Shown here: piece after piece, positions 8,921-19,625 of the stretch
How positions within the stretch are numbered: position 1 is the first letter of the stretch
How the letters are laid out: each line of letters begins with the position of its first letter
Source: CALAED01 sp035765195
GTDB lineage: Bacteria > Actinomycetota > Actinomycetes > Streptosporangiales > Streptosporangiaceae
Length of the DNA stretch: 64,000 bases
Assembly (NCBI GenBank): GCA_035765195.1
Contig: DASTYC010000038.1
Location: 62,001 to 126,000 of the forward strand
Direction of reading: 5' to 3'
Made by a program: the position numbers and the translations under genes
The notes under the pieces: generated by a model
The model's input: the letters and a program-made list of their open reading frames with translations, nothing else
Databases searched by the model: none
Told to the model about the DNA's origin: nothing

Positions 8921-9655
8921 CTACAGTCCGACCGCCGCGTACAGCTCCCCGATCTCCTTTTGGGTCAGCGCCCGGATCGTGCCCGGCCGCAGCTGGGCGA
9001 GCCGGATCGGGCCGAACTCGGTGCGGGCCAGCTGGCGCACCGGGTGCCCTGCCTCGGCGAGCAGCCGCCGCACGATGTGCTTGCGTCCCTCGTGCAGCGT
9101 CACCTCGACCAGCGCGCGCTTGCCGATCTGCTGCACGACGCGGAACCGGTCGGCCTTGGCCCATCCGTCGGAGAGCCGTATCCCCGCGCGCAGCCGGCGG
9201 CCGAGGTCGCGCGGGATCGGGCCGGCGACGTCGGCCAGGTAGGTCTTGGTCACCCCGTACTTGGGATGCGTCAGCCGGTGGGAAAGCTCGCCGTCGTTGG
9301 TGAGCAGGATCAGGCCTTCGGTCTCGGTGTCGAGCCGGCCCACGTGGAACAGCCGTTCCGGCACGTCGCCGACGTAGTCGGCCAGCGACCTGCGCCCCTC
9401 GGGGTCGGACATGGTGCTGACCACGCCGCGCGGCTTGTTGACCGCGTAGTAGCGCATGTCGGAGCGGGTCTGGACGCGCTTGCCGTCGACGTGGATGATC
9501 GCCTTTTCCGGGTCCACACGGGTCCCGAACCAGCCGACGGTCTCGCCGTCGACCATCACGCGACCGGCCGCGATGAGCTCCTCGCAATGGCGGCGGCTCC
9601 CGAGGCCGGCCTCGGCGAGCACCTTCTGCAGCCGTACGCCTTCGTTCTCAGTCAC
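8921..9655 (-). CDS. rluB: 23S rRNA pseudouridine synthase, RluB family
   Basis: Isomerises a uridine in the peptidyl-transferase region of 23S rRNA. About 244 residues. An N-terminal S4 RNA-binding domain (VRLQKVLAEAGLGSRRHCEELI) precedes the RsuA/RluB catalytic core with GRLDTETEGLILLTNDG, whose Asp is the nucleophile, and GRKHIVRRL near the C-terminus. The start overlaps the end of scpB: GTG 9655 gives the typical short N-terminus, and a GTG four codons earlier (9667) is possible; neither has a strong ribosome-binding site, so translation is probably coupled to scpB. scpA-scpB-rluB is a conserved bacterial order. Confidence 0.94.
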   Translation of the reverse strand: MTENEGVRLQKVLAEAGLGSRRHCEELIAAGRVMVDGETVGWFGTRVDPEKAIIHVDGKRVQTRSDMRYYAVNKPRGVVSTMSDPEGRRSLADYVGDVPERLFHVGRLDTETEGLILLTNDGELSHRLTHPKYGVTKTYLADVAGPIPRDLGRRLRAGIRLSDGWAKADRFRVVQQIGKRALVEVTLHEGRKHIVRRLLAEAGHPVRQLARTEFGPIRLAQLRPGTIRALTQKEIGELYAAVGL

Positions 9656-10397
9656 TGTTGGGGTCACTGTCGCTCGTGTTCTCTTCGTTCTCTTCGATGT
9701 GTTCGCTGTGTTCGCTGTGTTGGTTGCGTTCGCCAGGTCCGGCGGGTTCGGCGGCGGGTGCCGGGGCCGCTGATCGGACTCGGCCGTTCGACCAGTGCGG
9801 CCCCTCGTCGAGGCCTTCGACGTCGTCGGGCAGGTACGGCGCCAGATCCGGCAGCTCGTCAAGGCTCCGCAACCCGAGTCGCTCCAAAAAGTATCTGGTC
9901 GTCCGGTACAGGTGCGCCTGGGTTTCGGGGTCTTGGCCCGCCTCTTCGATCAGGCCGCGCAGCGTGAGGGTCCGGATGACGCCGTCGCTGTTGACCCCGC
10001 GGATCGCCGACACCCGTGCCCGGCTCACCGGCTGGCGGTAGGCCACCACGGCGAGCGTCTCCAACGCCGCCTGGGTCAGCCTGGTCTGCTGGCCCTCGGT
10101 CACGAACCGCTCCACCACGGGCGCGCACGTGTCGCGCGTGTAGTAGCGCCATCCGCCGGCGATTTCCCTCAGTTCGAACCCGCGGCCCTGCTCGGTGTAT
10201 TCCGCCGCCAGCTCGTACAGGGTGGAGACGACCTCGTCGCGGGGCCGTTCGAGGATCTGCGCGAGGCTGACCTCGGGCACCGGCTCGTCGACGACGAGCA
10301 AGATCGCCTCGATGCCGGCCCGCAGGCTCGGCAGCTCTTGCTCCGGCGCGTCGTCCGGGGCGGGCACGGCGCCGCCACCGGGCGATTGTTCGGTCAC
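9648..10397 (-). CDS. scpB: Segregation and condensation protein B
   Basis: Winged-helix partner of ScpA that, with SMC, condenses and segregates the chromosome. 249 residues: two winged-helix units (about 25-100 and 105-180) with the typical TRLTQAALETLAVVAYRQPVSRARVSAIRGVNSDGVIRTL. The C-terminal 50 residues are acidic and low-complexity, containing His-Ser-Glu and Glu-Glu-Asn runs encoded by a 9-bp tandem array. The start is GTG 10397, overlapping the scpA stop by 4 bases (GTGA), so the two are translationally coupled. The stop lies inside the start region of rluB. Confidence 0.95.
   Translation of the reverse strand: MTEQSPGGGAVPAPDDAPEQELPSLRAGIEAILLVVDEPVPEVSLAQILERPRDEVVSTLYELAAEYTEQGRGFELREIAGGWRYYTRDTCAPVVERFVTEGQQTRLTQAALETLAVVAYRQPVSRARVSAIRGVNSDGVIRTLTLRGLIEEAGQDPETQAHLYRTTRYFLERLGLRSLDELPDLAPYLPDDVEGLDEGPHWSNGRVRSAAPAPAAEPAGPGERNQHSEHSEHIEENEENTSDSDPNSD
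9679..9732. repeat. 9-bp tandem repeat in the scpB 3' end
   Basis: Six consecutive 9-bp units (TTCTCTTCG twice, then ATGTGTTCG, CTGTGTTCG, CTGTGTTGG, TTGCGTTCG). On the coding strand they give the acidic His/Ser/Glu/Asn tail of ScpB. The frame is preserved across units. Confidence 0.8.
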
Positions 10398-11323
10398 TGT
10401 GGCCCGTCCCCTTCTCCGTCCGCTTTCCCGCCCTCTTTTCGCTCGTGGGCGCCTTCGTAGTCGTCGCCGACGTCGATGTGTCCGTCGTCGCTGCCCGTCC
10501 AGGTGATGTGCAGCTCGCCGAGCGGCTCGACCTGCTCGAACGAGACCGCCTGCTCACGGTAGAGCTCCAGGAGGGCGAGGAACCGGGCGACGATCTCATA
10601 CAACCCGGCGCAGTCGCCGGTGAGCGCGCGAAATGTGGCGCGGCGCACCTGACGCAGCCGGGCCACCAGGATGATCGCCTGCTCGCGAACGCTGGCCTTC
10701 GGCTGGTAGATGTGCTCGATCGACACGGTCGGCGGCGCCTTGGGGGCCAGCGCCTTGGCGGCGAGCCGGGCGAACTCCGCGGGGCCGAGGCCGATGAGCA
10801 CCTCCGGCAGCAGGTCGGCGAACCGCGGCTCCATCGGCACGGTGCGCGGGAAACGACGCGCCTCCTCGGCCATGCGGCCGGAGAAGACCCGCGCGACCTG
10901 CTTGTAGGCGCGGTACTGCAGCAGTCGCGCGAAGAGCAGGTCGCGGGCTTCGAGCAGCGCGAGGTCCTCTTCGTCGTCGACCTCGCCCGCCGGCAGCAGC
11001 CGCGCCGCCTTGAGGTCGAGGAGGGTGGCCGCGACCAGCAGGAAATGACTGGCCTGGTCGAGGTCCCATTCGCTGCCGTGCGAGCGCGTGTAGGCGATGA
11101 ACTCGTCGGTGATCTTGTGCAGGGACACCTCGGTGATGTCCAGCTTGTGCTTGGCGATGAGCGCCAGGAGCAGATCGAACGGCCCTTCGAAGTTGTCGAG
11201 ATGCACCTGGAAGCCGCGGGGCTTGTCGGCGTCGTCGCCGGACGCGCCGCCCCGCTTGGGATGGCGGTCCCCCTTGGCGCCCGCGGCAGGTGTGCTCACA
11301 TCATCCACGGTAGTGGAGGTCAC
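10394..11323 (-). CDS. scpA: Segregation and condensation protein A
   Basis: Kleisin subunit bridging SMC heads. About 309 residues. The N-terminal kleisin helix region reads GFQVHLDNFEGPFDLLLALIAKHKLDITEVSLHKITDEF (shown only as a landmark: FEGPFDLLL begins near residue 48), followed by the central LLVAATLLDLKAARLLP and a C-terminal winged-helix with FLALLELYREQAVSFEQ. GTG 11323 is preferred because GGGGGAG lies about 6 bases upstream; the first 40 residues are Ala/Gly/Asp-rich and not conserved. It follows parA by 200 bp and overlaps scpB by 4 bp. Confidence 0.95.
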   Translation of the reverse strand: MTSTTVDDVSTPAAGAKGDRHPKRGGASGDDADKPRGFQVHLDNFEGPFDLLLALIAKHKLDITEVSLHKITDEFIAYTRSHGSEWDLDQASHFLLVAATLLDLKAARLLPAGEVDDEEDLALLEARDLLFARLLQYRAYKQVARVFSGRMAEEARRFPRTVPMEPRFADLLPEVLIGLGPAEFARLAAKALAPKAPPTVSIEHIYQPKASVREQAIILVARLRQVRRATFRALTGDCAGLYEIVARFLALLELYREQAVSFEQVEPLGELHITWTGSDDGHIDVGDDYEGAHERKEGGKADGEGDGPQ

Positions 11324-11523
11324 CCGCGCTCCCCCCGTTCGCCGCTGTGGATGGGTGGCCGAAATCCGGACAGAACATGGTGGCACGGCAGGAGACCTGG
11401 CACGGGCGAGGCGGGCCGAAAGCCGCTCGAGCCGTCGGGCGTGGCGCACGCGCCCGGGGCGCTCCCGGGATGTGTCCGGCCCGGTGGCGGCCGAAAATGA
11501 TCAGCGGGGACAGGCGCGGCGGG

Positions 11524-12528
11524 TCAGCGCGCGCCGGCGCCCCATCGCCACAGGACTTCCTTGGCCAGCTCACGATAGGCGTTGGCGCCCATCGACGTCG
11601 GATCGAACGTGGTGATCGGCTCGCCCACCACCGTGGCGTCGGGGAACCGGACCGTACGGTTGATCACGGTGTGGAAGACCTTGTCGCCGAAGGCCTCCAC
11701 GATGCGGCCGAGGACCTCGCGGGTGTGCAGCGTCCGCGAGTCGTACATGGTGCCGAGGAAGCCGTCGATCTCCAGGGTCGGGTTGATGCGGCCCTGGACC
11801 TTGTCGATGGTCTCCATCAGCAAGGCCACCCCGCGCATGGCGAAGTACTCGCATTCCAGCGGCACCAGCACGCCCTGGCTGGCGGCAAGCGCGTTGATCG
11901 TGAGCAGCCCCAGCGACGGCTGACAGTCGATCATGATGTAGTCGTAGTTCGGGACGGCGGGCTTGAGGACGTGGCTGAGGATGTATTCGCGGCCGACCTC
12001 GTGCACCAGCTGGACCTCGGCGCCGGACAGGTCGATGTTGCTGGGCAGCAGGTCCATGCCGTCGACGCCGGTTTCGAGCACAACGTCTTCGATGTCGACG
12101 TTGCGTTCGAGCAGCAGGTTGTGAATCGTCAGCTCGAGCTGCCGGGGGTCGCCCTTGCCGAGCCCGACCGACAGGGCGCCCTGCGGGTCGAAGTCGACGA
12201 GCAGCACCCGGCGGCCCTGCTCGGCCAGCGCGGCGCCCAGGTTGATCGTCGTCGTGGTCTTGCCGACGCCCCCCTTTTGGTTGCAGACCGACACCACGCG
12301 CGCGGGGCCGTGCGCCGTCAGCGGCTCGGGATCGGGGAACGAGGGGATCGGACGTTGCGTCGGGCCGATCGGCGACGCATCTCGCGGGTCGGTCGCGATC
12401 CGGGCGTTGAGCCGGTCGGACGCCCCCGCTTCGGGCCGTGCTGTCCTTTGCTGCGTGCTGATGTCAGTCAACAGCTTCCGAACCTCCCCGGCCAGCGGTG
12501 TCGTACCGGCCCCGAATGGGGCCACCAC
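11524..12528 (-). CDS. parA: ParA/Soj-family ATPase
   Basis: Deviant Walker-A ATPase that positions DNA or protein cargo on the nucleoid. 334 residues as annotated. CNQKGGVGKTTTTIN holds the P-loop with both Lys residues (about 82-95), DFDPQG is motif A', and IDCQPSLGLLT is the Walker B region. The first 70 residues are low-complexity and not conserved, so the start is uncertain: GTG 12528 is the longest, and a TTG about 20 codons later has GGGGAGG 11 bases upstream. No parB or parS is visible nearby. This orphan ParA-like gene upstream of scpAB is a widespread actinobacterial arrangement, suggesting a role linked to SMC. Confidence 0.92.
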   Translation of the reverse strand: MVAPFGAGTTPLAGEVRKLLTDISTQQRTARPEAGASDRLNARIATDPRDASPIGPTQRPIPSFPDPEPLTAHGPARVVSVCNQKGGVGKTTTTINLGAALAEQGRRVLLVDFDPQGALSVGLGKGDPRQLELTIHNLLLERNVDIEDVVLETGVDGMDLLPSNIDLSGAEVQLVHEVGREYILSHVLKPAVPNYDYIMIDCQPSLGLLTINALAASQGVLVPLECEYFAMRGVALLMETIDKVQGRINPTLEIDGFLGTMYDSRTLHTREVLGRIVEAFGDKVFHTVINRTVRFPDATVVGEPITTFDPTSMGANAYRELAKEVLWRWGAGAR

Positions 12529-12647
12529 CCCCGACCTGATGCCGTCAAGATGGGGACTTTAGGGGCTGCCAACCCGCACAGCAAGGAGAAACACCGTGTT
12601 TGGTCCATTCCCATCAACCGAGGCAGAGGGCGGCGCGCGCGCACTCC

Positions 12648-13595
12648 TCAGCCGAGCGCGCGGGGATGGGCGGCGGCGTAGACCTCGCGCAGCCGGTCCA
12701 CGGTGACGAGGGTGTAGACCTGGGTGGTCGTCACCGAGGCGTGGCCGAGCAACTCCTGGACGACGCGCACGTCGGCGCCGCCGTCGAGCAGGTGGGTGGC
12801 GAACGAATGCCGGAGGGTGTGCGGCGAGACCTCCGACAGGCCGGCGCGTTCGGCGGCGGCCCGCAGCGTCGCCCAGGCGCTTTGCCGCGACAGCCGCCCG
12901 CCCCTCGCGTTGAGGAACAGCGCGGCCGTGCCGGCGCGGTTGAGCCGCGGCCGGGCCCGGACGAGGTACGCGTCGATCGCGTCGCGGGCGTAGCGGCCCA
13001 TCGGCACGATCCGGTCCTTGCCCCCCTTGCCGTGCAGCCGCACCACGCCGCCGGACGGATCTCGCTGATCGAGGTCGTCGACATCGAGCCCGACCGCCTC
13101 GGAGATGCGCGCACCGCACCCGTACAGGAGCTCGAGCAGGGCGCGGTCGCGCAGCCCGCGGGGAGTGTCGGCCGGGCCGGCGCAGGCCAGCAGCCGCTCC
13201 ACCTCGCCGATCGTGATGGCCTTGGGCAGCCTGCGGGGCGGCGTCGGCGGCCGGACCTCCCGCGCGGGGTCGGCGTCGGCCAGGCCCTCCCGGAGCACGA
13301 ACCGATGCAGGCCGCGCACCGCCACGACCGCCCGGGCGGCGGACCCGGCGGACAGCGGCGGGTGGCGGTCGTCGCCCTCGCGCAGCGCGGCGAGGAAGAA
13401 CCGCACGTCGTCCTCGCCGACCTGGTCGATGGCCGTCCGGCCGCGGCCCGCCAGCGCCTCCGTGTAGCGGCGCAGGTCCCGGCGATAGGAGCTCAGCGTG
13501 TTGGCGGCGAGCCCGCGTTCGACGGCGAGGTGCCCCAAGTAGGCGCGCACGGCGGACTCCAGCGCGGGCGGCACCGCCACGCCGCTCTGGAGCAC
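12648..13595 (-). CDS. xerD: Tyrosine recombinase XerD-like
   Basis: Site-specific recombinase that resolves chromosome dimers at dif. The N-terminal SAM-like DNA-binding domain reads AVRAYLGHLAVERGLAANTLSSY. The catalytic domain holds the RKHRHY set: Arg in GCGARISEAVGL, Lys in the HGKGGKDRIVP hairpin, HTLRH, LLGHAS, and the tyrosine nucleophile in TTQVYT close to the C-terminus. I use GTG 13595 (315 residues); GTG 13580 is equally possible, and the frame is open to 13667 with a non-conserved extension. It lies between the NUDIX gene and parA, its usual place in actinobacteria. Confidence 0.93.
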   Translation of the reverse strand: MLQSGVAVPPALESAVRAYLGHLAVERGLAANTLSSYRRDLRRYTEALAGRGRTAIDQVGEDDVRFFLAALREGDDRHPPLSAGSAARAVVAVRGLHRFVLREGLADADPAREVRPPTPPRRLPKAITIGEVERLLACAGPADTPRGLRDRALLELLYGCGARISEAVGLDVDDLDQRDPSGGVVRLHGKGGKDRIVPMGRYARDAIDAYLVRARPRLNRAGTAALFLNARGGRLSRQSAWATLRAAAERAGLSEVSPHTLRHSFATHLLDGGADVRVVQELLGHASVTTTQVYTLVTVDRLREVYAAAHPRALG

Positions 13596-13723
13596 TGGCT
13601 GATTCAGTTCAAGACCCTTCTTTCCCCGTCCCCTGTGGTCCCCCGCCCCACGGCTCGGCCGCGGCACGGGATGACCCGACCATCATGCCGCCCCGCGACG
13701 GCGCGCGGGAGTGATCGGCGCGG

Positions 13724-14337
13724 CTATCCCTCGGGGGCGTCGGGGGCGCGCAGCCCGCGAAACCCGTTGGCGCGGGCGGCATGGGCCGCCAAGATGCCCA
13801 TCGCCGCCGTGGGGTTGTGGATGTCGCCTGACAGCACCTTCGCGACCGCCTCATCGAGCGGGACCCAGGCGATCGGCATGTCGGTCTCCTCGTGGATCGC
13901 CTGGTAGCCGGCGGGCGCCGGCGCCTCGGTGAGGTCGCGGGCGAGGAAGATGCGCATGCGCTCGTCGGACATCCCGGGCGAGGTGAAGGTGTCCACGAGC
14001 ACGTGCCAGGTCTCGGCACGGTAGCCCGCCTCCTCGATGAGCTCGCGGCGCGCGGTCGCGTGCAGCGGTTCGCCCGCGACATCGCGCAACCCGGCCGGCG
14101 CCTCCCACAACAGGTGCCCGACCGGATGGCGGTACTGCTGGATGAGCAGCACCCGCTCGTCGGCGTCGAGCGCGAGCACGCCGACCGCGCCCGGGTGCGC
14201 GACGACCTCGCGTTCGGCCACCTCCGAACCGCCGCCGTTCGGCATCATCACCTGATCGACGCGCACCCCGATCACGCGCCCGCGGAAGCCGGTCCGGCTG
14301 CCCACGACCTCCCACCGCTCGGGGACGTCCCGGACGA

Positions 14338-14341
<4 letters not shown>
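13724..14341 (-). CDS. NUDIX hydrolase, ADP-ribose pyrophosphatase-like
   Basis: Hydrolyses a nucleoside diphosphate linked to another moiety; the ADP-ribose class is the best guess. 205 residues. The NUDIX box is present (GLRDVAGEPLHATARRELIEEAGY, with the RRELIEEAG core near residues 98-106), preceded by LLIQQYRHPVGHLLWEAPAG, a pattern shared with ADP-ribose pyrophosphatases. The start ATG overlaps the pyrG stop by 4 bases (ATGA), so it is translated from the pyrG message. Substrate is inferred only. Confidence 0.92.
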
Positions 14342-16047
<1,706 letters not shown>

Positions 16048-16165
16048 GGGGCGGGCCGCCAGTGGTTACGGTGCGAACCGCCTATAATCCACGGGCCACC
16101 AGGATAACAGCCGGATCGGCGGGGGCGCCGCGCGGCACGCCCGAGATGACCTGTGAAGTCGCAGC

Positions 16166-17470
16166 TCAGGACCACTCTCTGGAGTCGCGCATGACCGGAA
16201 TGTGCTGGCCCCCGTTGACGCCGGCCGAGGGCATGATCACGCGCAACTGCTGCTGAAGCTCGTCGATCAGGCTGCGCGCCTGGTCGGACGCGGCGCGCGC
16301 CTGGTCCCGCTCCTTGGACAGGGCGGCGAGCTGGTCGCGCTGCTGGGTGACCGCCTCGGCCAGCTGGTCCACCCACAGCTCGCGCTCATTCAGCTTGACC
16401 GCGAGCGCGTCGCGTTCCTCGGTGAGCCGACGCATCGCGGCGACGGCCGAGTCGCGCTCTCGGATCGCCTTGGCCGCCTCGGACTCGGCGTGCTGGCGGG
16501 CCCGCTCGGCGGCCTCCCTGGCGCCGTCGCTTTGGTTGACGGCCTGCTGGAGCCGCTGCCGTTCGCTCTCGGCGTCCTGGGCGCGCCGCCGGGCGTCGTC
16601 GATCTCCTTGCCCGCGGTCGACGCGGTGTGCTGCAGGTTCTGGTTGACCATCTCCAGGTCGGCGATCTTGGCCCGGAGGCCGGCGATCTCGCCGCGGGAG
16701 GCCTCGAGGGAGCGGGACAGCTCGGTCGCGCCCTCGGCGATGCGGTCCCGTTCGGCCTCGGCGCTGCGGCGGGCGGCGAAGGCGTCCTCGGCCGCCCGCA
16801 TGCCGTCCTCGCGCTCCGCCATCGCCTGCCGTACGGTCATCTCGGCCTGCTCGACCCGGCGTTCGGCCTGCTCGGCGCGCTGCTCGGCCTCGGCGGCGCG
16901 GCGTTCGGCCTGCTCGATCTGGGCGCGCGCCCGCTCGGCCTCGTTCCACGCGGCGGCGGCGTTGCGCTGCATCGTCTCGCGTTCGGCGGTCTGCTGTCCG
17001 AGGGCGGCGTGCGCCTCGGCCAGCGCGCGTTCGGACTTTTCCGCCTGAGCCCGAGCGCGCTCCAGCTCGTTCCAGGCCGCCGCCGCGTTGCGCTGGGCGG
17101 CCTCGCGTTCGGCCGTGTGCTGGCCCAGCGTGGCCTGTGCCTCCGCCAGCGAGCGCTCGGCCTGCTCGGCACGAGACCGGGCCCGCTCCAGCTCGTTCCA
17201 GGCCGCCGCCGCGTTGCGCTGGGCGGCCTCGCGTTCGGCCTCCAGCGCGGACATCTGGGCGGTGGCCTGCTGCTGCACCTCCGCGATCCGGCGCTCGCCG
17301 GCGGCGAAGGCGCTGCCCAGCAGGTCGGCCATCTGCTTCAGCCGGTCGACGACCTCCCACGGTTGCTCGACCGGCAGGGCCAGGCTCTTGGATTCAGTGA
17401 CCTGAGGGAGCCACTGTTGCCCCTGTGTCTCCACAGGGTACGAATCGCCTGATCCGTTCCGATCACTCAC
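16166..17470 (-). CDS. Long coiled-coil protein with 42-residue internal repeats
   Basis: About 434 residues, nearly all Ala/Glu/Arg/Gln-rich and predicted to form one long coiled coil from about residue 50 to 410. Residues 79-204 are three units of 42 residues (six heptads), each containing the block QRNAAAAWNE; the first two are almost identical in protein and share a 57-bp identical DNA stretch. A short C-terminal tail (NGGQHIPVMRDSREWS) is polar. There is no signal peptide, membrane segment or catalytic motif. I use GTG 17470; the frame stays open to 17533, and no ribosome-binding site is evident for either, so the gene may be leaderless. Coiled-coil scaffolds such as FilP/Scy in Streptomyces shape polar growth; a cytoskeletal role here is only analogy. 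Confidence 0.8.
   Translation of the reverse strand: MSDRNGSGDSYPVETQGQQWLPQVTESKSLALPVEQPWEVVDRLKQMADLLGSAFAAGERRIAEVQQQATAQMSALEAEREAAQRNAAAAWNELERARSRAEQAERSLAEAQATLGQHTAEREAAQRNAAAAWNELERARAQAEKSERALAEAHAALGQQTAERETMQRNAAAAWNEAERARAQIEQAERRAAEAEQRAEQAERRVEQAEMTVRQAMAEREDGMRAAEDAFAARRSAEAERDRIAEGATELSRSLEASRGEIAGLRAKIADLEMVNQNLQHTASTAGKEIDDARRRAQDAESERQRLQQAVNQSDGAREAAERARQHAESEAAKAIRERDSAVAAMRRLTEERDALAVKLNERELWVDQLAEAVTQQRDQLAALSKERDQARAASDQARSLIDELQQQLRVIMPSAGVNGGQHIPVMRDSREWS
16859..17236. repeat. 126-bp tandem repeats in the coiled-coil gene
   Basis: Three head-to-tail units of 126 bp (17111-17236, 16985-17110, 16859-16984). Bases 17058-17114 and 17184-17240 are identical; the third unit is diverged. 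Exact 126-bp spacing keeps both reading frame and heptad register, which points to recent in-frame duplication. Confidence 0.85.
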
Positions 17471-17633
17471 ATAAGGAACTCTAAGGGCGCGGTGCGCGTC
17501 TGTCTGCTCATCGACGATTGCGCTCCGAGTCACTTGCCCCAGGCAGCGACCAGCTCGGCGGACACACTGGTCAAATCACGACCAGTCCGGCCACCGCGCC
17601 GGCGCCGGTGACTCGGTGCGACAATCCCCCGTT

Positions 17634-18599
17634 ATGGAGCTGCGCACGTTGTACCCGCCGATCGAACCGTATGACTCCGGCCTGCTCGATGTCGGCGACG
17701 GCAATGAAGTCTACTGGGAGACGTGCGGAAATCCCCGCGGAAAGCCGGCGGTGATGGTGCACGGCGGTCCGGGTATCGGCTGCTCGGCCGATCATCGCCG
17801 TCAGTTCGACCCGTCGGCGTACCGGATCGTGCTCTTCGACCAGCGCAACTGCGGTCGCAGCAGGCCGCACGCCGCCGATCCGGCCGTCTCGCTGGAGACG
17901 AACACCACGTGGCACCTGGTCGCCGACATGGAGCGGCTGCGTGCGCACCTCGGCATCGAGCGGTGGCTGGTGTTCGGCGGCTCGTGGGGCAGCGCCCTGT
18001 CGCTGGCGTACGCGCAACGTCATCCGGAGCGCGTGAGCGAGCTGGTCGTCCGCGGGATCTTCATGCTCCGGCCGTTCGAGCTGTACTGGTTCTATCAGGA
18101 GGGCGCCTCCCTCCTCTTCCCGGACCTTTGGGAGGACTACCTGGCGCCGGTCCCCGAGGACGAGCGCGACGACCTGATCGCCGCCTACCAGTCCCGGCTC
18201 AACTCCTTCGACGCCGATGTGCGGGTCCCGGCGGCGATCGCCTGGGCGCAGTGGGAGGCGGCGACCATCACGCTGCGCCCGAACGCCGAGCACGTCGCGC
18301 ATTTCGCCGCGCCCGACACGGCGGTGGCGTTCGCCCGCATCGAGAACCACTACTTCGTCAACGAGGGCTTCTTCGCCGAGGAACAGCTCCTGCGTGACAT
18401 CGGCGCGATCAGGCACATTCCGGGCGTGATCGTGCAGGGTCGCTACGACGTCTGCACGCCGGTCGCGACCGCGTGGGATCTGCACAAGGCCTGGCCCGAG
18501 GCCGACTTCCACATCGTCGACGACGCCGGCCACGCCTACGACGAACCGGGCATCCTGCACCGCCTCATCGAGGCCACCGACCGCTTCGCCGCCGGCTGA
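17634..18599 (+). CDS. pip: Proline iminopeptidase
   Basis: Alpha/beta-hydrolase that removes N-terminal proline from peptides. 321 residues. HGGPGIGCS holds the oxyanion region, GGSWGS contains the nucleophile Ser (about residue 115), and the triad is completed by an Asp in GRYDVCTP and His in DDAGHAYDE near the C-terminus. DQRNCGRSRPHA is a family signature. The length is typical. ATG 17634 has no ribosome-binding site but a -10-like GACAAT lies 8 bases upstream, so the message may be leaderless; a GTG six codons earlier is in frame. The convergent neighbour begins its stop 10 bp downstream. Confidence 0.93.
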   Translation: MELRTLYPPIEPYDSGLLDVGDGNEVYWETCGNPRGKPAVMVHGGPGIGCSADHRRQFDPSAYRIVLFDQRNCGRSRPHAADPAVSLETNTTWHLVADMERLRAHLGIERWLVFGGSWGSALSLAYAQRHPERVSELVVRGIFMLRPFELYWFYQEGASLLFPDLWEDYLAPVPEDERDDLIAAYQSRLNSFDADVRVPAAIAWAQWEAATITLRPNAEHVAHFAAPDTAVAFARIENHYFVNEGFFAEEQLLRDIGAIRHIPGVIVQGRYDVCTPVATAWDLHKAWPEADFHIVDDAGHAYDEPGILHRLIEATDRFAAG

Positions 18600-18602
18600 T
18601 CC

Positions 18603-18616
18603 CGCGTGATCACGCG
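18603..18616. other. Perfect 14-bp palindrome between convergent genes
   Basis: CGCGTGATCACGCG lies in the 10-bp gap between pip and the lyase gene and overlaps the lyase stop codon. There is no T-run on either side, so a canonical terminator is not supported; it may fold as a short hairpin at both 3' ends. Confidence 0.4.
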
Positions 18617-19509
18617 CCCCCGGCGGGCGGGAAGTCGCCGGCGCGGCCGAGGAGAGCCTCTGGGCGCTTGCCGAGCCGCTCGCCGAGCCACTCGGCGGTG
18701 CCGGTGACGGCGGGCATCGACACGTCCGTCTCGATGCCGCTGCGCCGCAGGGCGTAGATCAGGTCCTCGGTCGCGATGTTGCCGGTCGCGGCCGGCGCGA
18801 ACGGACAGCCGCCGAAGCCGCCCACGCTCGCGTCGAGCACCTCGACGCCCTCGTCCACGGCGGCCAGCGCGTTGGCGTATCCCGTGTTGCGCGTGTTGTG
18901 GAAGTGGAAGCGCAGCGGGACGCCGGGGGCCGCCTCGCGCAGCCGCGAGGTGAGGTCTCGTACCTGCGCCGGCACCCCGACGCCGATGGTGTCGCCGATC
19001 GCGATCTCGTCGGCGCCGGCCTCATACGCCCGCCGGGCGATCCATTCGACGCGCTCGGGCGGGGTCTCACCCTCGAAGGGGCAGCCGAAGGCGACCGAGA
19101 TCGTCACGCTTTTGCGCACGCCCGCGGTCGTGGCCGCCGCGATGTCGTCCCAGGCGTCGATCATCTCGGCCGTCGAACAGCCCTGGTTGCGCGTGCAGAA
19201 GGTGTCGGTGGCCGGTACGACCACGTTGACCTCGTCGACTCCGACGCCGAGCGCGCGGTCGAGGCCGCGCCGGTTGAGCACCAGGCCGATATAGGAGACC
19301 CCGGGGCGGCGCGGCACCGCGGCCATCACCGCCTCGGCCTCGGCCATCTGCGGCACCCGCCTGGGATTGACGAAGCTGACCGCCTCGATCCGGCGGGCAC
19401 CCGCGTCGACGCAACGCCGGATCAGGGCCACCTTGTCGCTCGCGGACAAGATCACGTTTTCGTTCTGCAGCCCGTCCCGCGGACCGACCTCCACGATCGT
19501 GACGCGCAA
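18610..19509 (-). CDS. Hydroxymethylglutaryl-CoA lyase-like enzyme
   Basis: TIM-barrel lyase of the HMGL/DRE-TIM family, which splits 3-hydroxy-3-methylglutaryl-CoA to acetoacetate and acetyl-CoA at the end of leucine breakdown. 299 residues. The metal-binding and catalytic start EVGPRDGLQNE is at the N-terminus; FHFHNTRNTGYANA supplies the metal His pair, and the HMGL signature VGGFGGCPFAPAATGNIATEDL carries the active-site Cys. The length is normal. The presence of the liv importer in the window is consistent with leucine use but not linked genetically. Related enzymes with other 3-hydroxyacyl-CoA substrates cannot be excluded. Confidence 0.88.
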   Translation of the reverse strand: MRVTIVEVGPRDGLQNENVILSASDKVALIRRCVDAGARRIEAVSFVNPRRVPQMAEAEAVMAAVPRRPGVSYIGLVLNRRGLDRALGVGVDEVNVVVPATDTFCTRNQGCSTAEMIDAWDDIAAATTAGVRKSVTISVAFGCPFEGETPPERVEWIARRAYEAGADEIAIGDTIGVGVPAQVRDLTSRLREAAPGVPLRFHFHNTRNTGYANALAAVDEGVEVLDASVGGFGGCPFAPAATGNIATEDLIYALRRSGIETDVSMPAVTGTAEWLGERLGKRPEALLGRAGDFPPAGGA

Positions 19510-19625
19510 GCCCGATCAACCCCTCAGACGTCCGGCGTGCCAGGTCCGACTCTAGTTCGCCGGGGTCAAAGAGCGGGCGGCGGGACCCCGCCAGGCCCGC
19601 CGCCCACGTTCCTCCAGGTGCCGGG

